This document shows, piece after piece, positions 15,953 through 24,367 of a stretch of 64,000 nucleotides of DNA. Source of the stretch: Natronolimnohabitans sp. A-GB9. GTDB taxonomy: Archaea; Halobacteriota; Halobacteria; Halobacteriales; Natrialbaceae. Position 1 is the stretch's first letter, and each line of letters begins with the position of its first letter. The stretch lies in NCBI RefSeq assembly GCF_030848565.1, contig NZ_JAVDDV010000006.1:62001-126000 (forward strand). Reading direction: 5' to 3'. The position numbers and the translations under genes were made by a program. The notes beneath the pieces were generated by a model, which saw nothing but the letters and a program-made list of their open reading frames with translations, was not told where the DNA came from and did not search any database.

Positions 15953-17747
15953 ATTAGCAAGTCAACCCAATAACGCTACCGGGATTTCAGGCAGTCTCGA
16001 CGCTGTTTACGAGCGAACAGAGGATTGTCTGGAGCGGGCGATAAAGTCATTCGACTCGAAGATCGTTGAAGGCCCACCTGGTGGCGGAAAGACAACCACT
16101 GCGTTCAAAATCGCCAGCAGATCGAGTGAGGCGTTCGTATATCTCACTAAACGGGAGGACCTGTATGAACAGGGCGAGAGATTGAGTGACGAGTTCGATC
16201 TCTCGCACGAGATCATCCCGAGTCCGCATCGAGACTGCCCTTCCTTCGATGAGGATAGTCCACAGTTCGACCCTGAGGCAAAGTCTCTCTACGATTTTGG
16301 GGTCAACGCCGCTCGTATCCATGCTGAACTCGACCTCGACTGCTCTCCGAACTGCGAGTATATGCAGAAGTGGGAGACGTTCGACGACGATCCCGCCGAT
16401 ATCATCATCGGTCACTACAAACATGCATACCTCTCGTCGCTGATTGAGGACCGAATCGTCATTATCGATGAGTTCCCCGGCGGAGCCTTCGAGCGAGAGT
16501 TCAATAACGCGGATGCAATGATCTCACGCTTCCTGCGAAGCGTAGACCGAATCCCTTTCGATGATTTTCTGGATCTGATCGAGAACCGTGATGACCTTGA
16601 TCGAGTCAAGGCGGTCTATGCGTGGTTCCGTCGCAACGGAGTTGGGACCGACGACAGGACGATCATTGAAGCCAACGAGAACGACCGATACCATACACTC
16701 GCACCCTTCCTAACGTACACCGTCTTGAATACGATCAAGAACGGCAACGGATTCGAGGTTCCTTGGTTCAACCTGACCGGAATCGAAGCAGGGTTCGAGG
16801 AGTCATCGCCGTTTTCTGGGCTCGAAACAGAACGGCTGGCGGCTGTGGATCGGGAACAGCAATCAATTCACGTTTTGACCCCGCCAGATCTGAGCGGTGC
16901 TCGCGGTGTTGTCGGACTCGATGGAACGCCTACTCCGATGATGTGGGAGTTGGCTACCGGCGAGGACTTCGACCACTTGAGTGTGCTGGACCGAGAGAAA
17001 GAGATGAGCGCCTACGTTCGTGATTTTCTCGGCGTTACAGTCAAGCAGACGAACGAACACCTGAAACCATATCACGGCGGGCATATCACCGAGAACCGCG
17101 ATGAGGCGATTCTGTACGGTGTCGAAGTCAAGGAAGGACAGAAACCTGCGCTAATTGCACCTGAGAAGGCCCTCGAAGCATACAGAGAGGCGGGTATTCT
17201 CGATCGAACGGGATTGTCGATGAACTACGCTCAAGTCCTCAGTTCAAATGACTTCAAAGGAGAACCAGTAGGGGTTATACACGGTGCTCCTCATCCCGGC
17301 AACCAGCCCGTCAAGAAATGGGCTGCCTACTTTGGCATACCTGTCGATGGGGAAGGAGAGGGGATGAACAAGACCTACGGAGAGTTCGGGGATGAGATCT
17401 ACCGTCACTTCGTTCATAATCAGGTGCTTCAGGCGATTCTTCGATTCGGCCGAGGAGAGTCCGATGCTACGGTCTACGTGAATACGGCGGCGATCCCTGA
17501 CGATTCCATCGAAGTCGATTCGATGGCAAATCCAGAACTGTTTAACAGCCCGAATAAGCGCAAAATCGCGGACCACCTTCGAGACGCTGGTGCTGACGGC
17601 GCGACCAAGAAGGATCTCAAGAAGACTGCTGAAATCGAGTCGATGACGACAGTGGAGAACATCCTCTACGACTTCCGTGACAAGGGACTTGTTGAGGATG
17701 AAGTTGTCCCCGGACCATATCCGACGGTCTACAGGTGGTCACGATGA
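15945..17747 (+). CDS. P-loop ATPase/helicase-like protein with C-terminal winged helix
   Basis: A 600-residue protein, likely the element's main replication or maintenance ATPase. Walker A is GPPGGGKTT (residues 43-51). A DEAD-box-like motif II appears as RIVIIDEFPGG (about residue 170). Later motifs include VGLDGTPTP and QAILRFGRGESDATVYVNT, which look like helicase motifs III and VI. The last 60 residues (RKIADHLRDAG...VENILYDFRDKGLV) form a winged helix. The ATG at 15945 is preferred because it overlaps the previous stop; an earlier ATG at 15876 is possible. Confidence 0.75.
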   Translation: MSKLASQPNNATGISGSLDAVYERTEDCLERAIKSFDSKIVEGPPGGGKTTTAFKIASRSSEAFVYLTKREDLYEQGERLSDEFDLSHEIIPSPHRDCPSFDEDSPQFDPEAKSLYDFGVNAARIHAELDLDCSPNCEYMQKWETFDDDPADIIIGHYKHAYLSSLIEDRIVIIDEFPGGAFEREFNNADAMISRFLRSVDRIPFDDFLDLIENRDDLDRVKAVYAWFRRNGVGTDDRTIIEANENDRYHTLAPFLTYTVLNTIKNGNGFEVPWFNLTGIEAGFEESSPFSGLETERLAAVDREQQSIHVLTPPDLSGARGVVGLDGTPTPMMWELATGEDFDHLSVLDREKEMSAYVRDFLGVTVKQTNEHLKPYHGGHITENRDEAILYGVEVKEGQKPALIAPEKALEAYREAGILDRTGLSMNYAQVLSSNDFKGEPVGVIHGAPHPGNQPVKKWAAYFGIPVDGEGEGMNKTYGEFGDEIYRHFVHNQVLQAILRFGRGESDATVYVNTAAIPDDSIEVDSMANPELFNSPNKRKIADHLRDAGADGATKKDLKKTAEIESMTTVENILYDFRDKGLVEDEVVPGPYPTVYRWSR

Positions 17748-17835
17748 GAGAAAAGGGACCCAGAATCCCCATTAAGACCTATATGGGGAAATTGGGTGGC
17801 TTTCGTGAGGGGTCCTGTCATGGAGGGGCGACATC

Positions 17836-18654
17836 ATGAGTTCGACCGAGAGCCGCGACAAACTCGAACGGATTAGGAGTGCGAAGAGCGGTGAAGAGGA
17901 TACAGGTGACGGCCCTGAGATATTCACCTGTCCAGTCGAGGAATGCAGTCGAGTCGTAATCGACAATCCGGGGAATCTTCGGAACCATGTGAGGCAGGAA
18001 GTCGATGACGCTCATCGCGGGCTCAAACTCACTTCCTCCCTCGAACTCGTTGAGCGGTACAAGATCGAGAGTGATCTTCGGGAGCAGTACGTCGAGAAAG
18101 AGAAGAGTCAGCAGGAGATCGCCGACGAGTGGGGGTGTAGTCGGAGTACGATTCAGCGATGGATGAATCGACACGAGATTTCCCGTCGGAGCGGCATGGG
18201 AGGCGGCGCTAATCGGGTCGAGTATGCGTCCTTCTACACGGAAACGCACGAGAACGGCGGATATGAGAAGGTCGGAGCCTACGATCCCGAGAAGGACGGC
18301 ATGGTCTTCACGACGGTTCACCAGTTAGTTGCCATCGCTCAGGGGGAAGATCCCGAGAAGGTCTTCTCAGACGGGGAGTATCAGTCCCATCACCGTACTG
18401 GGATACCGTGGGATAACCGTCCGGAGAATGTGGAACTGCTGACGCGCGAGGAACATCAGCGTGCGCACCGGCTCAACGAGTGGACCGAGGAGGATGGTTT
18501 CCCGGTGCTGGTGACTCAGCGGGTACAGTCCGACGCCGAGTATCATGCTCAGTGGGGTCCGGGGATTCGAGAACCTGATTCAGATGAGCGCGAATCTGTC
18601 TATGAACTGGGCGATAGTTGGGGGCCAGGTGCGCCGATCAGTGAAGTCTCGTGA
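17836..18654 (+). CDS. HNH endonuclease with zinc-finger and HTH domains
   Basis: A 272-residue protein with three parts. An N-terminal Cys/His finger (C32, C37, H51, H60); a helix-turn-helix (SQQEIADEWGCSRSTIQRWMNRH, residues about 91-113); and an HNH nuclease core (HHRTGIPWDNRPENVELLTREEHQRAHR, about 185-212) of the HNH_3 type seen in homing endonucleases. It may act as a free-standing homing endonuclease or cut rival DNA. It is 88 bases after the ATPase gene, with the same orientation. Confidence 0.82.
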   Translation: MSSTESRDKLERIRSAKSGEEDTGDGPEIFTCPVEECSRVVIDNPGNLRNHVRQEVDDAHRGLKLTSSLELVERYKIESDLREQYVEKEKSQQEIADEWGCSRSTIQRWMNRHEISRRSGMGGGANRVEYASFYTETHENGGYEKVGAYDPEKDGMVFTTVHQLVAIAQGEDPEKVFSDGEYQSHHRTGIPWDNRPENVELLTREEHQRAHRLNEWTEEDGFPVLVTQRVQSDAEYHAQWGPGIREPDSDERESVYELGDSWGPGAPISEVS

Positions 18655-18785
18655 TTGCATCGCAGCACTCGATATTTGGCACCTGACTTAGCGAGGTAGT
18701 ATGAACTTCTCTTGAGTTTGTTTTCGCTATCGGCCGTTAGCGGAAACAGGTTCTTAATGCTGGTATGCCACGTGTCCTGTTATGC

Positions 18786-19106
18786 ATGGCAACCCATTGC
18801 AACTGGTGCGGCAAGGAAACCGAAGAGATCACACTCGAACTTTCAAACCTTGATGACCGTTGGGTTCGGATGGACCCTAAGGCATCAAGTGAAGGATGGC
18901 AAACTAACATCTGTTCGAATTGCAATAAGCGACTCTCTGGCAAGATGGCAGAGGTTCGACGCGCATTCGGTCTGAGTGAGCAGGGGACTGAGGAGGAACT
19001 CACACGACAGATGATCACCTTGATTGACATAGTAAACTCAGAGCCACCGGAACGCAACTGGGAAGAAACCTTCCCACGAAACCTCCCTCTTCATAGAACG
19101 GGCTGA
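18786..19106 (+). CDS. Zinc-binding protein of unknown function, 106 aa
   Basis: A 106-residue protein with CNWC near residue 5 and CSNC near residue 43, a probable zinc ribbon, followed by a charged helix (KMAEVRRAFGLSEQ) and a polar C-terminus. The ATG at 18786 (MATHCNWCG) is preferred to one seven codons upstream. No family is recognised. It is the last rightward gene of the element before the tRNA. Confidence 0.62.
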   Translation: MATHCNWCGKETEEITLELSNLDDRWVRMDPKASSEGWQTNICSNCNKRLSGKMAEVRRAFGLSEQGTEEELTRQMITLIDIVNSEPPERNWEETFPRNLPLHRTG

Positions 19107-19440
19107 GAGGCTCATTGAGGCGATTGGTTGGAAAGCAGACCTATCCCGCTACTCGCGAGACAGAAATTGCTCTCACGGCATTCTCGCGCGCCTCACGAGA
19201 TTCTGACCTTTGATCGAGGACGAAATCTCACTCGAACAGCGAATATGGCCGACTCAGGGTATCGAGTACGTCGAGAACGGGAGACGAGTAGTTACATATG
19301 GTCAGGGGGTCAAATGTGAGCGAAGCGCCTGAAGGCGTCGGGGCGCGAGTGGAACCATGGTCAAATCTAATCGGGAGATCAGCGGGAAAATCGCCGTAAG
19401 GCGTTGCCTGCGTGCGAATGAGAACCGAGTAGAATCGGGA
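19107..19440. other. Gene-free right end of the element
   Basis: About 330 bases with no credible gene. It contains several CTCACG/CGTGAG fragments but no clear repeat. Ends at the tRNA-Phe attachment core. Confidence 0.4.
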
Positions 19441-19473
19441 TGCCGCCTCCCGGATTTGAACCGGGGACAGCTC
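19440..19473. repeat. Right attachment site (within tRNA-Phe)
   Basis: Exact 34-bp match to 10711-10744, covering the T arm and acceptor 3' strand of tRNA-Phe. Confidence 0.92.
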
Positions 19474-19514
19474 GATCTTCAGTCGAGTGCTCTCCCAGTC
19501 TGAGCTAAGGCGGC
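19441..19514 (-). tRNA. tRNA-Phe (GAA)
   Basis: Acceptor GCCGCCT/AGGCGGC, D arm with AGCTCAGACTGGGAGAGC, anticodon stem CTCGA/TCGAG with loop CTGAAGA (anticodon GAA), and T loop TTCAAAT. The discriminator is A and CCA is not encoded. It is intact because the element restored the 3' half on integration. Confidence 0.95.
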
Positions 19515-19536
19515 GCATCTCTTACTCTGTCGATGG

Positions 19537-19549
19537 GATAAAAAAGGAT
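19537..19549 (-). promoter_or_regulatory. Candidate TATA box of tRNA-Phe
   Basis: On the minus strand AATCCTTTTTTATC lies about 25-35 bases upstream of the tRNA 5' end, the expected archaeal TATA/BRE distance. Confidence 0.5.
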
Positions 19550-19737
19550 TTCGAATTGAAACCAGTATGATGATCGACGATGATCAACACCTGTTTGTCG
19601 CACCATTACGGCGTTAGGAACACACATCTAGTAGTAAAGCGGCATGTACGATCGACTTTATCGTTCATTGACGGACGTCTGTTGGATATTCAGATATTCA
19701 AGACACCCTTTTCCGGGCTGGCGAGTAACATCGTGTT

Positions 19738-20184
19738 ATGGATGGACTTACCTCGAGTCAGGAGAATCAACAACTCTCTGCGGACACCATCCTCGAGTTG
19801 CTCGCGAACCGGCGTCGACGGTACCTCCTCTATGCACTCCGGGGCCACGAGGATCCGATCGAACTCTCGACGCTGGCCGAACAGGTTGCCGGCTGGGAAC
19901 ACGACGTCCCACCCGACGAGGTCGCTAAAAACGAGTACAAGAGCGTCTACGTCTCCTCGGTCCAGTGTCACGTCCCGAAACTGGCCGACGCAGGCGTCGT
20001 CGACCACGACGAGGACAATCACACCGTCGTCCTTGGGGACAACTTCGACCAGCTCGAGCCCTATCTCCAGGTCGTCGTCAAGGACGAACCGGAGAACTCG
20101 ATGCTCCATGCCGCCCTCGAAGAAGAATCCGGCGAGGGTCTGCTGGGCCGTGTCCGCGAAAACGTCGCTCGACTCAAACACTGA
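19738..20184 (+). CDS. DUF7344 winged-helix regulator
   Basis: A 148-residue haloarchaeal protein of the DUF7344 type. The start of the domain reads ILELLANRRRRYLLYALRG, followed by LSTLAEQVA, the VAKNEYKSVYVSSVQCHVPKLADAGVVDHD winged helix and the LGDNFDQLEPYL end. These are predicted ArsR-like DNA-binding proteins, often linked to glycosylation or surface genes. Here it lies just right of tRNA-Phe and upstream of a glycan-type ABC exporter. The target is unknown. Confidence 0.82.
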   Translation: MDGLTSSQENQQLSADTILELLANRRRRYLLYALRGHEDPIELSTLAEQVAGWEHDVPPDEVAKNEYKSVYVSSVQCHVPKLADAGVVDHDEDNHTVVLGDNFDQLEPYLQVVVKDEPENSMLHAALEEESGEGLLGRVRENVARLKH

Positions 20185-20795
20185 CGGGACGAGCCGTCAC
20201 CGACGCCGCCAGCAGAAACGCTCGACTCGAGGTCGACGATCGGCGGGACACGACGACAGGAGGCCGTCTGCCGGCCGAGACGACGATCGATCCCAGAATC
20301 GCGAGAGCGATTCCAGCACACCGAAACCAGTAGCTATCGACGTAGCCTCGCCTTACCCGCCCGATAGGGACCACCTGAGGGAAGTAACGGGCATCTTTTG
20401 ACCTCGAACGCCGGCATTCGGATCGAATGGGGTGAGGTGTGGTCGCGGCATACTCTACACTCGAATCGCGTCGAGAGGACAGTCCGATTCCCGTTCGGCC
20501 GTCCATAACTATCCAGGGGATTCTCGACGGGCTAGGTGAACGATGCTCGAGTCTCGAGACGAGGTCGTGTTTCGGCCACAACCCGTCCGGGAAGAGTGGG
20601 ATTCCCAGTCGATGGCAGGGGTTGTCGGCGTCCGGATCGCAGCCGCCGCGGACGACGAACCAACGTCGGAGTGGATCTGGTCCTCGCAGTGGCTGGATCT
20701 CGTCGCCAAGCGGTAGTCCCGCCGCCGATGGAGTTGATCGAGCGGCGTACGATTCGTACGTCGCGGTCGGACACGCAAGCGGCCGGCGTGGACGA
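20185..20795. other. Long intergenic stretch with possible decayed gene
   Basis: About 610 bases. A leftward open frame runs through it, and near 20225-20345 it reads a hydrophobic segment (CAGIALAILGSIVVSAGR) that could be one membrane helix. The rest of that frame is Arg/Ser/Pro-rich and unlike a haloarchaeal protein. I interpret it as a decayed small membrane-protein gene, with no working gene certain. Confidence 0.4.
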
Positions 20796-21596
20796 TCAGT
20801 CGGCGGTCGTGGCAAGGTCTCTGAGATCCGGATGGCCGGTGACCGTCTCTGTTCGAGCACAGCGCTCGCGGTGAGTCATCCACGACCGATGTCGGACGAG
20901 GACGCCGACTGGAATCGACTCGAGGCCGAGCAGTTTTGCGATCGCCAGTCGATGACGGCCGTTGACGAACAGCAGTTCACCGTCGCGGCCGATGTCGACG
21001 AGCACTTCATCGGTGACGCCGAGCAGCGAATCGTAACCGAGTTCTCGCTGCGTCAGATAGCCGTCTCGTTTGATTCGTTCGTAGAGGGAATCGATCTTCG
21101 CACACCGGTCCAGAATGGCGTCACGAGTCGTCAGACTCCGCCAGGACGGGACACCGTCGTCGGCCAACTCCAGACAGCGCTCGACGAACGGCGTCTCGGT
21201 CCAGTCGACGCCGTCGGCGAAGTGCGCTCGCATCGATTCGAAAAAGACGCTTTCGGAGAACCGTTCCGCTCGGTAGAGATCGTATCGCTCCCGATAGTCG
21301 TCGGCGGCGATCTCTACGTCGTCGGTTCGGTCCCAGTCGCCGCCGCGAACGGAACCGAGTTGCGCCGCCTTCTCGTGATAGGGGGGATAGGGTCGGCCAG
21401 TAAACGACTGAACGGCGCTCGGATCGACCGTCAGCGTCGCGAACGGATCCGGCGGATGATCGAACGGGCCGAAGTCGTCGCTGATCGTTCGTCGGATGTA
21501 CGCGTTTTTTATCGGCGAGGGCACGTCCACGGGAAGATCGACGTAGAGCCGCTCGAGAGTCCGAAACGGCAGTGACGACCGATCGGCTAGTGCCAT
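20796..21596 (-). CDS. ParB-like-domain haloarchaeal protein, 266 aa
   Basis: A 266-residue protein (ATG at 21596, MALADRSSL). The N-terminal two thirds contain a basic helix (IKNAYIRRTI) and several aromatic segments. The C-terminal part (DIGRDGELLFVNGRHRLAIAKLLGLESIPVGVLVRHRSW) matches the ParB/sulfiredoxin-like fold, with the GRHR motif. Such proteins often lie in haloarchaeal surface-glycan clusters, and the adjacent divergent gene is an ABC exporter of that kind. Function is unknown; a nucleotide-dependent or regulatory role is inference. Confidence 0.7.
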   Translation of the reverse strand: MALADRSSLPFRTLERLYVDLPVDVPSPIKNAYIRRTISDDFGPFDHPPDPFATLTVDPSAVQSFTGRPYPPYHEKAAQLGSVRGGDWDRTDDVEIAADDYRERYDLYRAERFSESVFFESMRAHFADGVDWTETPFVERCLELADDGVPSWRSLTTRDAILDRCAKIDSLYERIKRDGYLTQRELGYDSLLGVTDEVLVDIGRDGELLFVNGRHRLAIAKLLGLESIPVGVLVRHRSWMTHRERCARTETVTGHPDLRDLATTAD

Positions 21597-21740
21597 ACTT
21601 CGAGACAATCTGAACCGACACAAAAGGTGACAGAATCGTTCACGATCACTAGCCGAGAACTACCATCAGAACCGAACACTCTCGATTCGGATAGCGTTCC
21701 CATAACAATACCGTCTGGGATACTCACACGACACGAATTC

Positions 21741-23528
21741 ATGTCTACCGAAGACCTTACGCGTCGCGAGAAACTCCGGGGATTGTACCTGGTTGCGACC
21801 TATCGGCCAATATTGACGGTCTTCCTCGTCCTCTTCAGCGGTCTCGTCGCGGTGCTCGAGGGGATCGGGGTGAGTTTCATCATTCCGATCATCGAGATGG
21901 CACAGGGATCGGGCGAGGCTGCAGCGGACGACGAACTCGTCGGTATCTTCCTGACCGCGTTCGAGACTGCGGGCGTTCCGTTCACGCTCGGATACGTCGT
22001 GTTAGCCGTCAGCGCAGTGATCACGGTCCGGTACATCTCGTCGTTTCTCGTCAGCTGGATGCGCGTCTGGCTCCGGACGAACTACGTCCGTGATCTTCAG
22101 TCACGCGCGTTCGAGAGCGCACTCGACGCCCGAATCGCGTACTTCGACAAGGAAGGATCCGACGACGTGCTCAACGCCATCGTCACCCAGGCAGAGTACG
22201 CCGGCAAGGTGATCAGAGACTTCGTTCGCTTTTTCGAGCAGATACTGCTGATCGGCATGTATCTCGCGATCGCGTTCTACATCTCTCCGCTCATGACGGT
22301 CGTCGCCGGAGTGGCGATCGCCGTGCTGACGTTCGTTATTCGTCACGTCCTCGAGGGCGGCTACGACGTCGGTGACCAGGTAGCCGACGCGAACGAAGGC
22401 ATCCAGCAAAACGTCCAGACGGGAACCCAGGGGATTCGAGACGTGAAACTCACGGGGATGAGCGACGACTTGTACGATAAGTTCTCGACGCATATCGATC
22501 GATTCACCGACTCCTCGGTCAAACTCGGACGCAACGAAGCCGCGATCGGGAGTGCCTACAACCTCTCGATCGCGATCCTGGTCTTCGGTCTGATCTACGT
22601 CTCGATCTCCTTTGCAGACATGTCCCTCGGTGCGCTGGCCGCGTTCCTGTTTATCATGTTCCAGCTCGGGCCGCGTGTTAGCAGCGCAAACGAGTACTTC
22701 TACAAAGTCGAAGGCCGCCTCCCACACTTGGTCCGGACACAGCAGTTCATCGAAGAACTCGAGGCGAACCAGGACTTCCAGGGTGGCGATCGGCCGATCC
22801 CCGAACCGCCGACGCCGATCGCGTTCGAAGACGTCTCCTTCTCCTACCAAGAAGGCGATCAGGTGCTCGAGGATATCTCGTTTCGCGTCGAAGACGGCGA
22901 GTTCGTCGCGTTCGTTGGCCAGTCTGGCGAAGGGAAATCGACGATTGCAGCACTGCTCGCCCGCCTGTACGAGCCCGACGACGGCGAGATCACCGCTGAC
23001 GGCATCCCGATCGACGAGTTCGACACCGAGGAGTGGCGGTCGCGGATCGCGTTCGTCCGACAGGACCCGTACATCTTCAACAAGACGCTCTTCGAGAACG
23101 TCACCGCCGGCAACGGCGACGCCACCCGTGACGAGGTCGAAGAAGCCTGTGAGATCGCCCAGGTCACCGAGTTCCTCGACGAGCTGCCCGACGGCTACGA
23201 CACGAAACTCGGCGACAACGGCGTTCGCCTTTCCGGCGGCCAACGCCAGCGCGTCGCCCTTGCTCGCGCCCTCCTCGAGGATGCGGACGTGCTGGTACTC
23301 GACGAAGCGACGAGTGACCTCGATGCGACTATCGAACGGCGCGTCCAGGACGGCATCGAGTCGATGTCCCAGGAGTACACGATCGTCGCGATCGCTCACC
23401 GCCTCTCGACTGTCCGTGACGCCGACCGCATCTATACGCTCGAGGACGGGACCATCGCCGAACGCGGCGAACACGGCCAGTTGCTCGAGTTGGACGGCGC
23501 GTACGCGGACCTGTACACGGCACAGTGA
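21741..23528 (+). CDS. ABC exporter (fused permease-ATPase)
   Basis: A 595-residue half-transporter of the MsbA/lipid-glycan exporter type. About six membrane segments fill residues 25-320. The C-terminal ATPase has Walker A (VGQSGEGKST), Q-loop (FVRQDPYIF), signature (LSGGQRQRVALARAL), Walker B (VLVLDEATSDLD) and H-loop (IAHRLSTV). The ATG at 21741 (MSTEDLTRREKLRG) is preferred over an upstream TTG/GTG frame with no membrane logic. Such proteins usually flip lipid-linked oligosaccharides or lipids; a link to surface glycans is inferred from the neighbouring ParB-like gene. Confidence 0.9.
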   Translation: MSTEDLTRREKLRGLYLVATYRPILTVFLVLFSGLVAVLEGIGVSFIIPIIEMAQGSGEAAADDELVGIFLTAFETAGVPFTLGYVVLAVSAVITVRYISSFLVSWMRVWLRTNYVRDLQSRAFESALDARIAYFDKEGSDDVLNAIVTQAEYAGKVIRDFVRFFEQILLIGMYLAIAFYISPLMTVVAGVAIAVLTFVIRHVLEGGYDVGDQVADANEGIQQNVQTGTQGIRDVKLTGMSDDLYDKFSTHIDRFTDSSVKLGRNEAAIGSAYNLSIAILVFGLIYVSISFADMSLGALAAFLFIMFQLGPRVSSANEYFYKVEGRLPHLVRTQQFIEELEANQDFQGGDRPIPEPPTPIAFEDVSFSYQEGDQVLEDISFRVEDGEFVAFVGQSGEGKSTIAALLARLYEPDDGEITADGIPIDEFDTEEWRSRIAFVRQDPYIFNKTLFENVTAGNGDATRDEVEEACEIAQVTEFLDELPDGYDTKLGDNGVRLSGGQRQRVALARALLEDADVLVLDEATSDLDATIERRVQDGIESMSQEYTIVAIAHRLSTVRDADRIYTLEDGTIAERGEHGQLLELDGAYADLYTAQ

Positions 23529-23559
23529 ACATTGCTGTAACCCACTTTCGTTCGTTCCA

Positions 23560-23702
23560 GAAATGGGCTCGGGCGGGTTCGAACCGAAATCAGACGTGCT
23601 CGCTTTCGCTGCGCGCGACTGATAGGGTTCGAACCGCCCTCGATACATTTCTCTGGCTCACGGATTGTTCGCCAGAGAAATGGGCTCGGGCGGGTTCGAA
23701 CC
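23560..23702 (-). repeat. tRNA-Val 3'-end duplication unit
   Basis: GAAATGGGCTCGGGCGGGTT and six further bases occur at 23560-23585 and 23677-23702 (26 bp, the second is the real tRNA end). Between them: hairpin ATTTCTCTGGC/GCCAGAGAAAT (23647-23681) with loop TCACGGATTGTTC, an extra T-arm palindrome GGTTCGAACC near 23626, and AGACGTGCTCGCTTTCGCTG CGCGC, which matches the spacer at tRNA-His on the opposite strand. Confidence 0.88.
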
Positions 23703-23754
23703 ACCGACCTCGGCCTTGTAAAGGCCGCGTCATGACCAGCTAGACCACGAGCCC
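23681..23754 (-). tRNA. tRNA-Val (TAC)
   Basis: Acceptor GGGCTCG/CGAGCCC with A discriminator, D arm TGGTCTAGCTGGTCATGA, anticodon stem CGGCC/GGCCG with loop TTTACAA (anticodon TAC), T loop TTCGAAC. CCA is not encoded. Confidence 0.95.
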
Positions 23755-23815
23755 GCATCCGGACCAAAGCCCCCCGTCGGAATAACCTTTACTTTCTCGA
23801 GTCACAGTCACCAGT

Positions 23816-24310
23816 ATGGTTCGTGACCGTCTCTGGACGTTCCTGTTGGCTCTCGTCGGCGTCGGCGTGATCGTGCTGTTGGCACTCCAGATCGGTCTCA
23901 TTACGCCACCGTGGGCCGAGGACAGCGCCGATGTTCGCGTCGTCGACGGCGACACCGGCGACGAGCTCGCGGTCGTCGACGTCGAAGTCGCGGACACGCC
24001 AAGCGAGCGGTACACCGGACTGAGTGACCACGAGGACCTCCCCGAAGGAGACGGAATGCTGTTCGTCCACTCCAACGAGGACGAGCGAACGTACGTCATG
24101 CGCGAGATGGACTTCGACATCGATATCATCTTCATCGACAGCGATCGCGAGATCACGACGATCGAACACGCCCGCGCGCCAGAACCCGGCGAAGACGGCG
24201 AGGACCTCGAGTACACCGGCCAGGCTCAGTACGTCCTCGAGGTGCCGCGGGGCTACGCCAACGAGACTGGGATGGACGTCGGCGACGAGGTCGAAATCGA
24301 GTACGAGTAG
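23816..24310 (+). CDS. DUF192 protein with N-terminal membrane anchor
   Basis: A 164-residue protein. Residues about 5-27 (LWTFLLALVGVGVIVLLALQIG) form a membrane anchor or uncleaved signal. The remainder is a DUF192 domain: VEVADTPSERYTGLSDHEDLPEGDGMLFV, YVMREMDFDIDIIFID and AQYVLEVPRGYANETGMDVGDEV are the family's conserved blocks. DUF192 proteins form a small beta-barrel of unknown function facing outside the cell. It is 57 bases before an ABC exporter gene in the same direction, and co-transcription is possible. Confidence 0.88.
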   Translation: MVRDRLWTFLLALVGVGVIVLLALQIGLITPPWAEDSADVRVVDGDTGDELAVVDVEVADTPSERYTGLSDHEDLPEGDGMLFVHSNEDERTYVMREMDFDIDIIFIDSDREITTIEHARAPEPGEDGEDLEYTGQAQYVLEVPRGYANETGMDVGDEVEIEYE

Positions 24311-24367
24311 CCGGCACGGGCGTCAGCGTCGCAAACGCTTATCACCGACGACCCCGGAGCCAGGACA

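Larger units (their letters stand above)
10711..19473. mobile_element. 8.8-kb integrated element in tRNA-Phe
   Basis: The 34-bp direct repeats at both ends, the tyrosine recombinase next to the left end and the intact tRNA at the right end define an integrated element. Cargo: recombinase, a DUF6414-like protein, a leftward block (small-terminase-like, Zn-ribbon membrane protein, winged helix, coiled coil, C2H2 finger) and a rightward block (RHH, P-loop ATPase, HNH endonuclease, zinc protein). Several genes are less GC-rich than the host. No capsid, spike or portal gene is recognisable, so it may be a plasmid-like integrative element or a provirus of an unrecognised type. Confidence 0.85.

Noticed and set aside
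10711-19473. Calling the element a pleolipovirus or tailed provirus
   Set aside because: Integrase and small-terminase-like genes are not enough; no spike, capsid, portal or large terminase is recognised.
20174-20860. A 228-codon minus-strand frame
   Set aside because: Arg/Ser/Pro-rich and overlaps the end of the ParB-like gene; only a short hydrophobic segment looks natural. Reported as possible decay, not as a gene.
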